Source: Microbacterium sp. XT11
GTDB taxonomy: Bacteria > Actinomycetota > Actinomycetes > Actinomycetales > Microbacteriaceae
Direction of reading: 5' to 3'
Assembly (NCBI RefSeq): GCF_001513675.1
Contig: NZ_CP013859.1
Coordinates: 1,861,081-1,925,080, forward strand
Length of the DNA: 64,000 nucleotides
In this document: piece by piece, positions 52,826 to 60,898 of the stretch
Layout of the letters: every line of letters begins with the position of its first letter
Numbering within the stretch: position 1 is the stretch's first letter
The notes under the pieces: model-generated
What the model was told of the DNA's origin: nothing
Databases searched by the model: none
The model's input: the letters and a program-made list of their open reading frames with translations, nothing else
Made by a program: the position numbers and the translations under genes

Positions 52826-54277
52826 GTGCCTCAGAACAGCACTGTGCCCAAGATCCTGATCGTCGGCGGAGGTTACGCAGGCTTCTACACGGCGTGGAAG
52901 CTCGAGAAGCACCTTCGCAAGGGCGAAGCCGACGTGACCATGGTGGACCCGCTGCCGTACATGACGTACCAGCCGTTCCTCCCGGAGGTCGCCGCCGGCT
53001 CGATCGAGGCACGTCACTCGGTGGTCGCGCACCGTCGCCACCTGAAGCGCACGAACGTGATCACGGCGAAGGTCACCAACATCAACCACGCCGAGAAGGT
53101 CGCGACGATCACGCCCCCGATCGGCGAGCCGTACGAGTTCGCGTACGACCAGATCGTCGTGACGGCGGGCGCCGTGTCGCGCACGTTCCCGATCCCCGGC
53201 ATCGCGGACAACGCGATCGGCCTCAAGACGATCGAAGAGGCCGTCGCGATCCGTGACCGCCTGATGTCGAACTTCGACAAGGCCGCGTCGGTCCCCGCAG
53301 GGCCGGAGCGCGACCGTCTGCTCACCGTCGTCGTCGTGGGCGGCGGCTTCGCCGGCATCGAGGTCTTCGCCGAGCTGCGCTCGCTCGCGTCGGCCCTCGT
53401 CGGCAAGTACCCCCAGATCAGCTTCGAGGACACGCACTTCCACCTCGTCGAGGCCATGGGCCGCATCATGCCTGAGGTCTCGCTGAAGACCAGCGAGTGG
53501 GTGCTGAAGGACCTCGCCAAGCGCGGTGCGAACGTCCACCTCGACACGCAGGTCACCGGAGCCGTCGACGGCAACGTCGAGCTCTCCACGGGTGAGGTCA
53601 TCCCGACCGACCTCATCGTGTGGACGGCGGGCGTCATGGCCAACCCGACCGTGGTGCGCGGCGGCGACCTGCCCGTCGAGGAGCGCGGCCGCATCCAGAC
53701 GCGAGCCGACCTGCGCGTCGGCACCTCAGACGACATCGTCGAGGGCGCATGGGCCGCCGGCGACGTGTCGGCCGTGCCCGACCTGTCCGGCGGCGGCGTC
53801 GGCGGGGTCTGCGTCCCGAACGCCCAGCACGCTGTTCGCCAGGCGAAGCTGCTCGCCAAGAACCTGGTCGCGGTCCTGCGCGGTGAGGAGCCCAAGGACT
53901 ACTTCCACAAGAACCTCGGCGCTGTCGCGGGTCTCGGCCTCTACGACGGTGTGTTCCAGTCGGGCAAGATCGCCATCAAGGGCTTCTTCGCGTGGGTGGC
54001 GCACCGTGGCTACCACGGCCTCGCGATGCCGACGTGGGAGCGCAAGTGGCGCGTGCTGTGGGGCTGGTGGAACAACCTCTGGCTGGGTCGCGACCTCGTG
54101 AACCTGCAGACCGTGCAGAACCCGCGCTACGTCTTCGAGGAGTTCGCCGCGCGTCCGCGTCCGGCGGCGGATGCCGCGCCGGCTCCTGCCGCGAAGGGCG
54201 CCGCAGCGAAGGACGAGAAGAAGTCGGCGAAGGACGAGAAGAAGTCGGCGGAGAACGAGACGGTCTCTTCCCGATAG
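52826..54277 (+). CDS. ndh: Type II NADH dehydrogenase (NDH-2)
   Basis: A 483-residue FAD enzyme that passes electrons from NADH to quinone without pumping protons. FAD motif GGGYAGFYTA begins at residue 15, MTYQPFLPEVAAGSIEARH follows, and the NAD-binding motif VVVVGGGFAGIEVFAEL is near 167; the C-terminal EAMGRIMPEV, TAGVMANP and AAGDVSAVPD blocks and the membrane-binding GFFAWVAHRGYHG are intact. The GTG follows GAGGAG. The end carries a tail with an exact 21-bp duplication (units 54209-54229 and 54230-54250) giving KDEKKSA twice. Confidence 0.94.
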   Translation: MPQNSTVPKILIVGGGYAGFYTAWKLEKHLRKGEADVTMVDPLPYMTYQPFLPEVAAGSIEARHSVVAHRRHLKRTNVITAKVTNINHAEKVATITPPIGEPYEFAYDQIVVTAGAVSRTFPIPGIADNAIGLKTIEEAVAIRDRLMSNFDKAASVPAGPERDRLLTVVVVGGGFAGIEVFAELRSLASALVGKYPQISFEDTHFHLVEAMGRIMPEVSLKTSEWVLKDLAKRGANVHLDTQVTGAVDGNVELSTGEVIPTDLIVWTAGVMANPTVVRGGDLPVEERGRIQTRADLRVGTSDDIVEGAWAAGDVSAVPDLSGGGVGGVCVPNAQHAVRQAKLLAKNLVAVLRGEEPKDYFHKNLGAVAGLGLYDGVFQSGKIAIKGFFAWVAHRGYHGLAMPTWERKWRVLWGWWNNLWLGRDLVNLQTVQNPRYVFEEFAARPRPAADAAPAPAAKGAAAKDEKKSAKDEKKSAENETVSSR

Positions 54278-54292
54278 CTCTGGCTTCTCCGC

Positions 54293-54328
54293 GAACGCTC
54301 CGGTCCCCCCGCGGGGATCGGAGCGTTC
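54293..54328. terminator. Hairpin terminator after ndh
   Basis: GAACGCTCCG (54293-54302) pairs with CGGAGCGTTC (54319-54328); the inner bases (GTCCCC / GGGGAT) extend the stem. It lies 15 bases after the ndh stop. The tail TCCTCGTCTCC is pyrimidine-rich but not a T-run. Confidence 0.75.
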
Positions 54329-54366
54329 CTCGTCTCCGGGGAGGGTGCCGCGGGGCGAAGCGAATG

Positions 54367-54439
54367 TACCCCCGGTCGGACTCGAACCGACACTGAGGCG
54401 ATTTTAAGTCGCCTGCCTCTGCCATTGGGCTACGGGGGC
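54367..54439 (-). tRNA. tRNA-Leu (anticodon UAA), class I, short variable arm
   Basis: Read on the minus strand: acceptor GCCCCCG / CGGGGGT, D arm GCC-CAATGGCAGA-GGC, anticodon stem GGCGA / TCGCC with loop CTTAAAA (anticodon TAA), variable loop TCAGT of 5 bases, T arm GTCGG-TTCGAGT-CCGAC. CCA is not encoded. The anticodon assigns leucine (UUA), but normal tRNA-Leu has a long variable arm; this one has the short class I form at 73 bases. I recall such short tRNA-Leu(UAA) genes in Actinobacteria. Confidence 0.88.
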
Positions 54440-54513
54440 GTCGTGGCCAGCCTAGCGGCCAGGCCTGAATGCGACCGGGTTCCGAGATCCGTGAATCCCG
54501 GTGCGGGAGGCCG

Positions 54514-54519
54514 TAGGGT
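54514..54519 (+). promoter_or_regulatory. -10 box, leaderless promoter
   Basis: TAGGGT, then GGGGGA and GTG 54526. Confidence 0.5.
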
Positions 54520-54525
54520 GGGGGA

Positions 54526-55761
54526 GTGCTCGACCTCACCGACGAACTGAGCCCCGCCGCGGTCACCCCCGAGTGGCATGACCCCGCGCGCTACTGGTCG
54601 AGGCTGTCGGCGGCCACCGGCCACCTCCCCGCGCCCGTCGCGGTCATCGACCGCGAGGCGCTTCGGTACAACGCGCTCGACCTGATCGTGCGCGCGGGCG
54701 GCCTGCCCATCCGCGTCGCTTCGAAGTCGGTCCGTGTGCGCTCGGTGCTCGACGCGGTGCTGCGCCTTCCCGGTTTCCGCGGCATCCTCGCCTTCACGCT
54801 GGCAGAGGCGCTCTGGCTCGCAGACACGCACGACGACATCGTGCTCGGATATCCGACGGTCGACCGCGAGGCGCTCGAGCGCCTCTTCGCCGACGAGCGC
54901 GCGACCAGGCGCATCACGCTCATGGTCGACGACCCCGTGCACCTCGACCTCATCGACAGCGTCGCGGCGCCGGGGTCGCGGCCCGAGATCCGCGTCGCGA
55001 TCGACGTCGACGCCTCCTGGCGCTCCGCGCTGCTCGGTCACATCGGCGTGCGCCGGTCTTCGCTGTTCACTCCGGACGAGGTGGCCGCCTTCGCGCGCCG
55101 CGTCGCAGCTCGGCCCGGTTTCCGGCTCGTCGGTCTGCAGATGTACGACGCGCAGATCGCAGGCCAGGGAGACGACGCAGGTCCCGACGCTCCGCTCATC
55201 CGCATGGTGCAGTCCCGCTCCAGGGCGGAACTGCGCGAGCGGCGCGCAGCCATCGTCGCGGCGGTGCGCGAGGTCGCACCGCTCGAGTTCCTCAACGGCG
55301 GAGGAACCGGCTCGCTCGAGTTCACGGCCAGTGACGAATCGCTCACCGAGGCCAGCGCCGGGAGCGGGCTCCTCGGCGGTCACCTCTTCGACGGCTACCG
55401 CTCGTTCCGGCCCGCGCCGGCGGCGGCCTTCGCCTTCGACGTCGTGCGGCGCCCAGCGGTCGACATCGCCACGGTGCTCGGCGGCGGATGGATCGCCTCG
55501 GGCCCAGCCGTGGCATCGAGACAGCCGCGCCCGGTGTGGCCGGAGGGCCTGCGAACCCTTCCGCGCGAAGCAGCAGGAGAGGTGCAGACGCCGCTTCAGG
55601 GCCCGGCGGCGGCCCGGCTCGGCGTGGGCGATCGCGTCTGGTTCAGACACGCCAAGAGCGGTGAGCCTGCGGAGCGCATCGACGCCTACCACCTGGTCTC
55701 CGGCGACGAGGTGATCGACGAGCTGCCGACGTATCGCGGCGAGGGGAAGGCGTTCCTGTGA
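54526..55761 (+). CDS. Alanine-racemase-like PLP enzyme (amino acid deaminase/aldolase type)
   Basis: A 411-residue fold-type III PLP enzyme. Lys67 in PIRVASKSVR is the PLP lysine; FTLAEALWLAD, VGLQMYDAQIAG and FLNGGGTGSLEF follow in the order found in D-threonine aldolase / D-serine dehydratase-like proteins, and a C-terminal beta domain with RLGVGDRVWFRHAKSGE carries a putative metal site. The amino acid substrate is unknown. The GTG start lies 6 bases after TAGGGT. It overlaps the sugar-lactone-oxidase gene by 4 bases, so both proteins are made together. Confidence 0.85.
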   Translation: MLDLTDELSPAAVTPEWHDPARYWSRLSAATGHLPAPVAVIDREALRYNALDLIVRAGGLPIRVASKSVRVRSVLDAVLRLPGFRGILAFTLAEALWLADTHDDIVLGYPTVDREALERLFADERATRRITLMVDDPVHLDLIDSVAAPGSRPEIRVAIDVDASWRSALLGHIGVRRSSLFTPDEVAAFARRVAARPGFRLVGLQMYDAQIAGQGDDAGPDAPLIRMVQSRSRAELRERRAAIVAAVREVAPLEFLNGGGTGSLEFTASDESLTEASAGSGLLGGHLFDGYRSFRPAPAAAFAFDVVRRPAVDIATVLGGGWIASGPAVASRQPRPVWPEGLRTLPREAAGEVQTPLQGPAAARLGVGDRVWFRHAKSGEPAERIDAYHLVSGDEVIDELPTYRGEGKAFL

Positions 55762-57071
55762 CGAGAATCGGCGGCAGCTGGCAGAACTGGGGTCGTTCGG
55801 CATCAGTCACCCCGATGCGCGTCGAGCGGCCGCGCTCGCCCGAGGGTGTGCAGCGCGCGGTGCGGGCCGCGGTGGCGCAGGGGCTGACCGTGAAGGCCGT
55901 GGGTGCAGGGCACAGCTTCACAGGCATCGCCGTCGCGCCGGGTGTGCTTCTCGAACTGGACGATCTGCAGGGACTCGTCTCGGCGGACGAGTCGAGCGGC
56001 CGCGTGACGCTCCTCGCGGGCACGCGCCTGCACCGCATCCCCGCGCTTCTGGCGCCGTACGGCCTGGCGATGCAGAACCTCGGCGACATCGATCGGCAAT
56101 CCATCTCGGGAGCGATCTCCACGGGGACGCACGGCACCGGTGCGGGCTTCGGAGGGCTCGCGACCCAGGTCGTCGGCGTCACGCTGATCACGGCGGAGGG
56201 CGAGTTCCTCCGGATCGACGAGGAGCACGAACCCGAGCTCCTGCCCGCGGTCGTCGTGGGCCTCGGCGCGCTCGGGATCATCGTCGAGGTGACGCTGCAG
56301 TGCGTGCCCGCCTTCGTCATGCACGCCATCGACGAGCCCGCTCCGCTGGAAGACGTGCTCGCGACGCTCGCCGAGCGGGTCGCGGCATCTGATCACTTCG
56401 AGTTCTACTGGTTCCCCCATACCGATGTCGCGCTGACGAAGCGCCAGACCCGCCTCCCGGAGTCCACGCGGCGCGAACCGCTGCCGGTCGTGGGCAAGTG
56501 GATCGACGAGACGTTCCTCTCCAACGGGGTCTACCGAGTCGTCTGCGCGGCGGGCCGTGCGGTGCCGGCGATCACGCCGCCGTTCAGCAGGCTCGCGGTG
56601 AAGCTCACCGGCGACCGGGAGTACACCGACCTGTCGCATCGTGTGTTGACCCAGAGCCGCACCGTGCGCTTCCGCGAGATGGAGTACGCGGTGCCGGCGG
56701 AGAACGTGGTGCCCGCCTTCCGCGCCGTGCAGGCGCTCATCGCGCGGCGGGGCTGGCGCATCGAGTTCCCCATCGAGGTGCGCTTCGCTCGTGAGGACGA
56801 CCGCTGGCTCTCGACGGCGTTCGGCCGAGCTACCGGCTACATCGCCGTGCACCGGTACTGGCGTGCCGACCCGACCGCGTACTTCGAGGCGGTCGAGCAG
56901 ATCATGCTCGAGCACGGCGGTCGTCCGCACTGGGGCAAGCTGCACACGCTGACGGCGGAAGACCTGCGCGAGCGCTACCCGCGTTTCGACGATTTCCTGG
57001 CGGTTCGGGACCGTCTCGACCCTCAGCGACGGTTCGGCAACCGCTACCTCGAACGCGTGCTCGGAGCGTGA
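55758..57071 (+). CDS. FAD-dependent sugar-1,4-lactone oxidase (D-arabinono-lactone oxidase family)
   Basis: A 437-residue VAO-type flavoprotein. The N-terminal FAD domain has GAGHSFTGIAVAPG (48 onwards; the usual covalent His is in this motif), NLGDIDRQSISGAISTGTHGTG and GLGALGIIVEVTLQ; the C-terminal ALO domain ends with HWGKLH and FDDFLAVRDRLDPQRRFGNRYLERVLG. Relatives oxidise L-gulono-, D-arabinono- or L-galactono-lactone, but many actinobacterial copies oxidise sugar alcohols such as xylitol (alditol oxidase). Which substrate applies cannot be told. The GTG overlaps the previous stop. Confidence 0.88.
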   Translation: MTRIGGSWQNWGRSASVTPMRVERPRSPEGVQRAVRAAVAQGLTVKAVGAGHSFTGIAVAPGVLLELDDLQGLVSADESSGRVTLLAGTRLHRIPALLAPYGLAMQNLGDIDRQSISGAISTGTHGTGAGFGGLATQVVGVTLITAEGEFLRIDEEHEPELLPAVVVGLGALGIIVEVTLQCVPAFVMHAIDEPAPLEDVLATLAERVAASDHFEFYWFPHTDVALTKRQTRLPESTRREPLPVVGKWIDETFLSNGVYRVVCAAGRAVPAITPPFSRLAVKLTGDREYTDLSHRVLTQSRTVRFREMEYAVPAENVVPAFRAVQALIARRGWRIEFPIEVRFAREDDRWLSTAFGRATGYIAVHRYWRADPTAYFEAVEQIMLEHGGRPHWGKLHTLTAEDLRERYPRFDDFLAVRDRLDPQRRFGNRYLERVLGA

Positions 57072-57114
57072 TCCGACGGGGCGCTGCACCCAGTTCACGC
57101 GCAGGGTGCGTCGA

Positions 57115-57120
57115 TAGGAT
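57115..57120 (+). promoter_or_regulatory. -10 box of lemA
   Basis: TAGGAT lies 30 bases upstream of the lemA ATG; a GAGGAAGG site precedes the start, giving a short leader. Confidence 0.5.
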
Positions 57121-57150
57121 GGGAGAAACACGAGGAAGGGTGGGCCTCTG

Positions 57151-57717
57151 ATGGAATGGCTCGTACCGGTGCTGATCATCGTCGGCCTGGTTCTGCTCAT
57201 CGGGATCTATCTCTGGGCGACGTACAACTCGCTGGTGCAGCTGAACGTACGGGTCGACGAGGCCTGGAGCGGCATCACAGTGCAGCTCAAGCGGCGAGCC
57301 GATCTCATCCCGAACCTCATCGAGACCGTCAAGGGCTATGCGTCGCACGAAAAGGCCGTGTTCGAGAACGTGACGCGCGCCAGGGCCGAGACGCTCACGG
57401 CCACGACGCCCGGAGCGGCCGGGATCGCCGAGGGGCACCTGCAGCAGGCGCTGCGGAGCCTGTTCGCGGTCGCCGAGGCGTACCCCCAGCTCCAGGCGAG
57501 CCAGAACTTCCTGCAGGTGCAGCACTCGCTGGTCGACACGGAAGACAAGATCCAGGCCGCGCGTCGGTTCTACAACGGCGGCGTGCGCGAGATGAACACC
57601 AAGATCAAGGTGTTCCCGAACAACATGTTCGCCAAGGGGCTCGGGTTCACCGAGAGGGAGTTCTTCGAGGTCGCCGACAGCGGGGCCATCTCCGAGCCGC
57701 CGCGCGTGCAGTTCTGA
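57151..57717 (+). CDS. lemA: LemA family protein
   Basis: A 188-residue LemA protein: one N-terminal transmembrane helix (VPVLIIVGLVLLIGIYLWATYN), then helical bundle motifs LNVRVDEAWSGITVQLKRRADLIPNLI and RRFYNGGVREMNTKIKVFPNNMFAKGLGF, with the globular part predicted outside the membrane. The role is unclear; LemA is often paired with a DUF2207 protein or an HtpX-type protease, and here no such partner follows. A micro-frame of 21 codons starts 3 bases after the stop and runs into a tandem repeat. Confidence 0.92.
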   Translation: MEWLVPVLIIVGLVLLIGIYLWATYNSLVQLNVRVDEAWSGITVQLKRRADLIPNLIETVKGYASHEKAVFENVTRARAETLTATTPGAAGIAEGHLQQALRSLFAVAEAYPQLQASQNFLQVQHSLVDTEDKIQAARRFYNGGVREMNTKIKVFPNNMFAKGLGFTEREFFEVADSGAISEPPRVQF

Positions 57718-57770
57718 ACATGCCTCGACGGCGCATCACCGCGTCGGAGCGGCGCGGCCTCGCGTCCCAG

Positions 57771-57850
57771 CTGACGTCGCGCTGACCTGATGTCGCGCTG
57801 ACCTGATGTCGCGCTGACCTGATGTTGCGCTGACCTGATGTCGCGCTGAC
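57771..57850. repeat. Five tandem 16-bp units downstream of lemA
   Basis: Units begin at 57771, 57787, 57803, 57819 and 57835, each CTGATGTCGCGCTGAC, except that unit 1 has CTGACG and unit 4 has GTTGCG. The array ends 5 bp before the stop of the convergent gene at 57856. It may be a bidirectional transcription stop or a protein-binding array. Confidence 0.9.
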
Positions 57851-57855
57851 GCGAC

Positions 57856-58362
57856 TCACCAGATCGCCACGTCCACTGCGGAGCCGGAGTCGACACGGCG
57901 GACATCGCCGCGTACCGTCCAGTCGTCGGTGCGGTAGTTCTCGGTGCGCGGTGACCCGTCGAGACCCGTTCCGGTCACGGTGGCGACGAGGATGCCTCCC
58001 GAGGCGATGAACCGCGATCCCTCCGCCTCGAGGCTGAGCACAGGGAGCTTCTCGATGCGGAACCGGATGCTGTCGACCGCAGAGAACTCGGTGCCCCACG
58101 GAATGCGGATGCCGCATCTTTCGGGCGGCGTCGCGGCCGTGCTCCTCGCGCACTCGGCGAGGTCCTCGTCGAGCGCCGCCTGCGCGTGCTCAGCGACCTG
58201 CGCCTCGGTCTGCGGCGTCGGACGGGGCGACATCGTGGCGGAGGGCGCCGGCGTGCCCGCACGGTCGTGCCCCGCCCATGGCCGCGGGGCGAGGAGCACC
58301 GCGACGGCGATCGCGGCGAGAGCGACGCCCGCCGCGATCAGCCACGGTCGCGCCCGTCTCAC
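57856..58362 (-). CDS. Membrane-anchored extracytoplasmic protein, unknown
   Basis: A 168-residue protein with one N-terminal helix (PWLIAAGVALAAIAVAVLLAP), a Pro/Thr linker, and an exported domain with two Cys residues (ECARSTAATPPERC) that could form a disulfide, followed by beta-rich sequence (VLSLEAEGSRFIASGGILVATVTGTG). No family is recognised. The GTG overlaps the YcaQ stop by 4 bases, so translation is coupled to the glycosylase gene. The tandem array lies directly downstream. Confidence 0.7.
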   Translation of the reverse strand: MRRARPWLIAAGVALAAIAVAVLLAPRPWAGHDRAGTPAPSATMSPRPTPQTEAQVAEHAQAALDEDLAECARSTAATPPERCGIRIPWGTEFSAVDSIRFRIEKLPVLSLEAEGSRFIASGGILVATVTGTGLDGSPRTENYRTDDWTVRGDVRRVDSGSAVDVAIW

Positions 58363-59621
58363 GCTGCCTGTTCCCTCGCATGCACGTGTCGCCGCACCGT
58401 CACGTCGTCACGAGCCGACAGCGCGGCATGGAGCGGTTGAGCGGCCGTTCCCCACCCTGAGACCGAGACGGCGTCGAGACCCTGCCACCGTGCTGCGAGC
58501 GCCAGTTCGGCGGCGATCCGGTCGGCGTCGTCGGCCGGTCGGGCCTGCGGTTCCCACCACGCCGACTGCACCTGCAGCGTTGATGCGCCGCGATCGGCTT
58601 TGAGGTCGACGCGTGCGACGATGCGGTCTCCGACGAGCACGGGGAGGGAGTAGTAGCCGTAGCGGCGCTTCTCGGCAGGCACGTAGATCTCGATGCGGTA
58701 GTCGAGGTCGAAGGCGCGCAGCGCCCGGTTGCGGAACCACACCACCGGGTCGAACGGCGTCAGGAGCGCGGCCGCATCGACCCGTCGCGGCAGCACAGCG
58801 TCGCTGTGACGCCACGCGGGGAGGGGGCGGCCCTGACGAGTCCACCCGGCCACCTCGACGGGCACGAGCTCACCCGCGTCGACCAGGTCCGCGATCGAGC
58901 GCGACACGGCGGAGCGATCGCGGATGCGGTAGTAGTCGGCGAGGTCGGCCTGCGTGGCGACGCCGGACGAGCGGGCTGCGCGACGCACGAGTTCGCGGAT
59001 CGCCTCTTCGCGAGGGACGACGCGCGAGAGCACGTGCGGCGGGATGACGTGCTCGGCGAGGGCATAGGTGCGCTCGAAGCCCTTCCGTCCGCTGATGGCG
59101 ACGTCGCCGGTGCGCCACAGGTGCTCGAGGGCGAGCTTCACGTCGTCCCAGTCCCACCAGGTTCCGCGTTCGCGTGGGGCATCCGCTCTGATGTCGGCCG
59201 GGCGCAGCGGTCCTCGATCGCGCAGTTCATCGCGCACCCAGGCCATCGTGCGGCTGTTGCGGCTCGCCCACGAGTCGGGGTCGGCCCAGCGTGCACGGAA
59301 GTGTTCCATGCGGAACCTCCACAGCGGCCAGTCGCCGACCGGCACGAACGTCGCCTCGTGCGCGAGGTACTCGACGTAGTGCGTGGTGCGGGAGAGGAAG
59401 AGGCGGTCCAGGAGGGCGGGCTGGTAGGACCCGAGACGAGAGAACAGCGGCATGTAGTGCGAGCGCGCGAACACGTTCACGGAGTCGATCTGCAGGACAC
59501 CCAGCCGCTCCATGGCGCGGTGGACATGGCGCGCGCCGACGGAGGCCGGGCGTGCGCGGGTGAAGCCCTGTGCCGCGAGAGCGACGCGACGGGCCTGCGC
59601 GGCGCTGAGCGAGTCTGTCAC
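58359..59621 (-). CDS. YcaQ/AlkX-type winged-helix DNA glycosylase
   Basis: A 420-residue protein of the HTH_42 family, which includes E. coli YcaQ and actinobacterial AlkX/AlkZ, glycosylases that remove interstrand crosslinks or bulky adducts. The N-terminal block RLGVLQIDSVNVFARSHYMPLFSRLG includes the catalytic-type QID motif (residues 43-45), and LTPFDPVVWFRNR and YGYYSLPVLVGDRIVARVDLKAD are conserved. The GTG start is 6 bases after TACGCT. It diverges from the AI-2E transporter (starts 81 bp apart). Confidence 0.88.
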   Translation of the reverse strand: MTDSLSAAQARRVALAAQGFTRARPASVGARHVHRAMERLGVLQIDSVNVFARSHYMPLFSRLGSYQPALLDRLFLSRTTHYVEYLAHEATFVPVGDWPLWRFRMEHFRARWADPDSWASRNSRTMAWVRDELRDRGPLRPADIRADAPRERGTWWDWDDVKLALEHLWRTGDVAISGRKGFERTYALAEHVIPPHVLSRVVPREEAIRELVRRAARSSGVATQADLADYYRIRDRSAVSRSIADLVDAGELVPVEVAGWTRQGRPLPAWRHSDAVLPRRVDAAALLTPFDPVVWFRNRALRAFDLDYRIEIYVPAEKRRYGYYSLPVLVGDRIVARVDLKADRGASTLQVQSAWWEPQARPADDADRIAAELALAARWQGLDAVSVSGWGTAAQPLHAALSARDDVTVRRHVHAREQAA

Positions 59622-59627
59622 GCCGTC

Positions 59628-59633
59628 AGCGTA
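59628..59633 (-). promoter_or_regulatory. -10 box, leaderless promoter of ycaQ-like gene
   Basis: TACGCT on the minus strand, then GACGGC and the GTG at 59621. Confidence 0.5.
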
Positions 59634-59689
59634 TCTCCGAGCGCCGACACCGGCGTCGTGCGGCGTCGGAGGAGCCCGTCCGGTCGCCG

Positions 59690-59695
59690 TAGACT
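59690..59695 (+). promoter_or_regulatory. -10 box, leaderless promoter of AI-2E gene
   Basis: TAGACT, then TGGGCG and the ATG at 59702. It pairs with the ycaQ-like promoter, 56 bp between the -10 boxes. Confidence 0.55.
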
Positions 59696-59701
59696 TGGGC
59701 G

Positions 59702-60898
59702 ATGAGCGAAGAGCAGCGTCCGCGGCTGAGGGATCTCTTCCGCCCGCGGCCCATCTCCACCGACCGCACCATCACGACAGAAGCAGACGAGGCCGTGCCC
59801 TTCGGGCTTCGGGTGACCGCCGCCTACGCGTGGCGCCTCCTCCTCATCGCGGCTGCCGTCGCCGGGATCATCTGGATCGTCATCCAGCTGAAGCTGCTGG
59901 TGATCCCCCTGCTCGTCGGTATCCTCATCACAGCCCTGCTCTGGCCGGCCTTCGAATGGATGCTGCGGCACCGGTTCCCGCGCTGGGCCGCCGTCGCGAT
60001 CGCGATCATCGGCACGATCGCGATCGTCGCCGTGCTCCTCTGGCTGGTGATCTGGCAGGTGCGCTCGCAGCTCGACGACGTGCGCGACCGCAGCACGCAG
60101 GCCGTGGAGGAGTTCCGGCAGTTCCTCATCGAAGGGCCCCTGCACCTGACCGACAAGCAGATCCAGGGGTACATCGACCAGGGCATGTCGATCATCGACG
60201 AGCAGGCCCAGCTGCTGTGGAACGGCGCGCTGTCCGTCGGCACAACGGCCGCGCACGTGGCCACCGGAGCCGTCCTCTCGCTGTTCATCCTCATCTGCCT
60301 GCTCGCAGACGGCAGGGGCATCTGGCGTTGGACCGTGCGCCTGTTCCCGCGCGCGGCGCGACCCGCAGCGGACGCCGCGGCGCGCAACGGCTGGACCACG
60401 ATCGTGAACTACGCCCGCACGCAGCTCTTCGTCGCAGCCATCGACGCCGTCGGCATCGGCCTCGGCGCCCTTCTGCTCGGCGTGCCCCTGGCGATCCCGG
60501 TGGCCGTCCTCGTCTTCCTCGGTTCGTTCGTGCCCATCGTCGGCGCCGTCGTCACCGGTGCCATCGCGGTGCTGCTCGCACTCGTCTACAACGGTCCCTG
60601 GATCGCGCTGGCGATGCTGGCCGTCGTGCTCGCGGTGCAGCAGGTCGAGGGCCACATCCTGCAGCCGATCCTCATGGGGTCGGCCGTGAAGGTGCACCCC
60701 CTCGCCGTCGTGCTGGTGGTGGCGGGCGGCTCGATGGTCGGCGGGATCCCCGGAGCCCTCTTCGCGGTTCCGCTGGCCGCCTTCGTGAATGTCGCGGCGG
60801 TCACCGTGAGCACCGGCTCGTGGCGCACCGGGGTCCAGCCCGACGCAGACCTGATCTGGAGTACAGTCCCGCGACAGCGGAGAAGGAGCATTCGATGA
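59702..60898 (+). CDS. AI-2E family transporter (PF01594)
   Basis: A 398-residue membrane protein of the AI-2E/TqsA family, with helices near 45-110, a cytoplasmic helical insertion (about 122-170) and helices from 180 to 370, including GALLLGVPLAIPVAVLVFLGSFVPIVGAVVTG, the family's hallmark. Members export autoinducer-2 or small ions; the substrate here is unknown. TAGACT lies 6 bases before the ATG. The stop overlaps the ilvA start by 4 bases, so they form a pair. Confidence 0.88.
   Translation: MSEEQRPRLRDLFRPRPISTDRTITTEADEAVPFGLRVTAAYAWRLLLIAAAVAGIIWIVIQLKLLVIPLLVGILITALLWPAFEWMLRHRFPRWAAVAIAIIGTIAIVAVLLWLVIWQVRSQLDDVRDRSTQAVEEFRQFLIEGPLHLTDKQIQGYIDQGMSIIDEQAQLLWNGALSVGTTAAHVATGAVLSLFILICLLADGRGIWRWTVRLFPRAARPAADAAARNGWTTIVNYARTQLFVAAIDAVGIGLGALLLGVPLAIPVAVLVFLGSFVPIVGAVVTGAIAVLLALVYNGPWIALAMLAVVLAVQQVEGHILQPILMGSAVKVHPLAVVLVVAGGSMVGGIPGALFAVPLAAFVNVAAVTVSTGSWRTGVQPDADLIWSTVPRQRRRSIR

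Noticed and set aside
54367..54439. A tRNA-Lys or tRNA pseudogene at this site.
   Set aside because: All arms pair and the anticodon position is unambiguous as UAA, so it is called tRNA-Leu(UAA) with an unusual variable arm.
57720..57785. A 21-codon frame 3 bases after the lemA stop.
   Set aside because: It is very short, ends in the tandem repeat and matches nothing. It may be a relic of a lost downstream gene but cannot be supported as a gene.
57771..57850. The 16-bp tandem units as a CRISPR array.
   Set aside because: Units are directly adjacent with no spacers, and there are no cas genes in the window.
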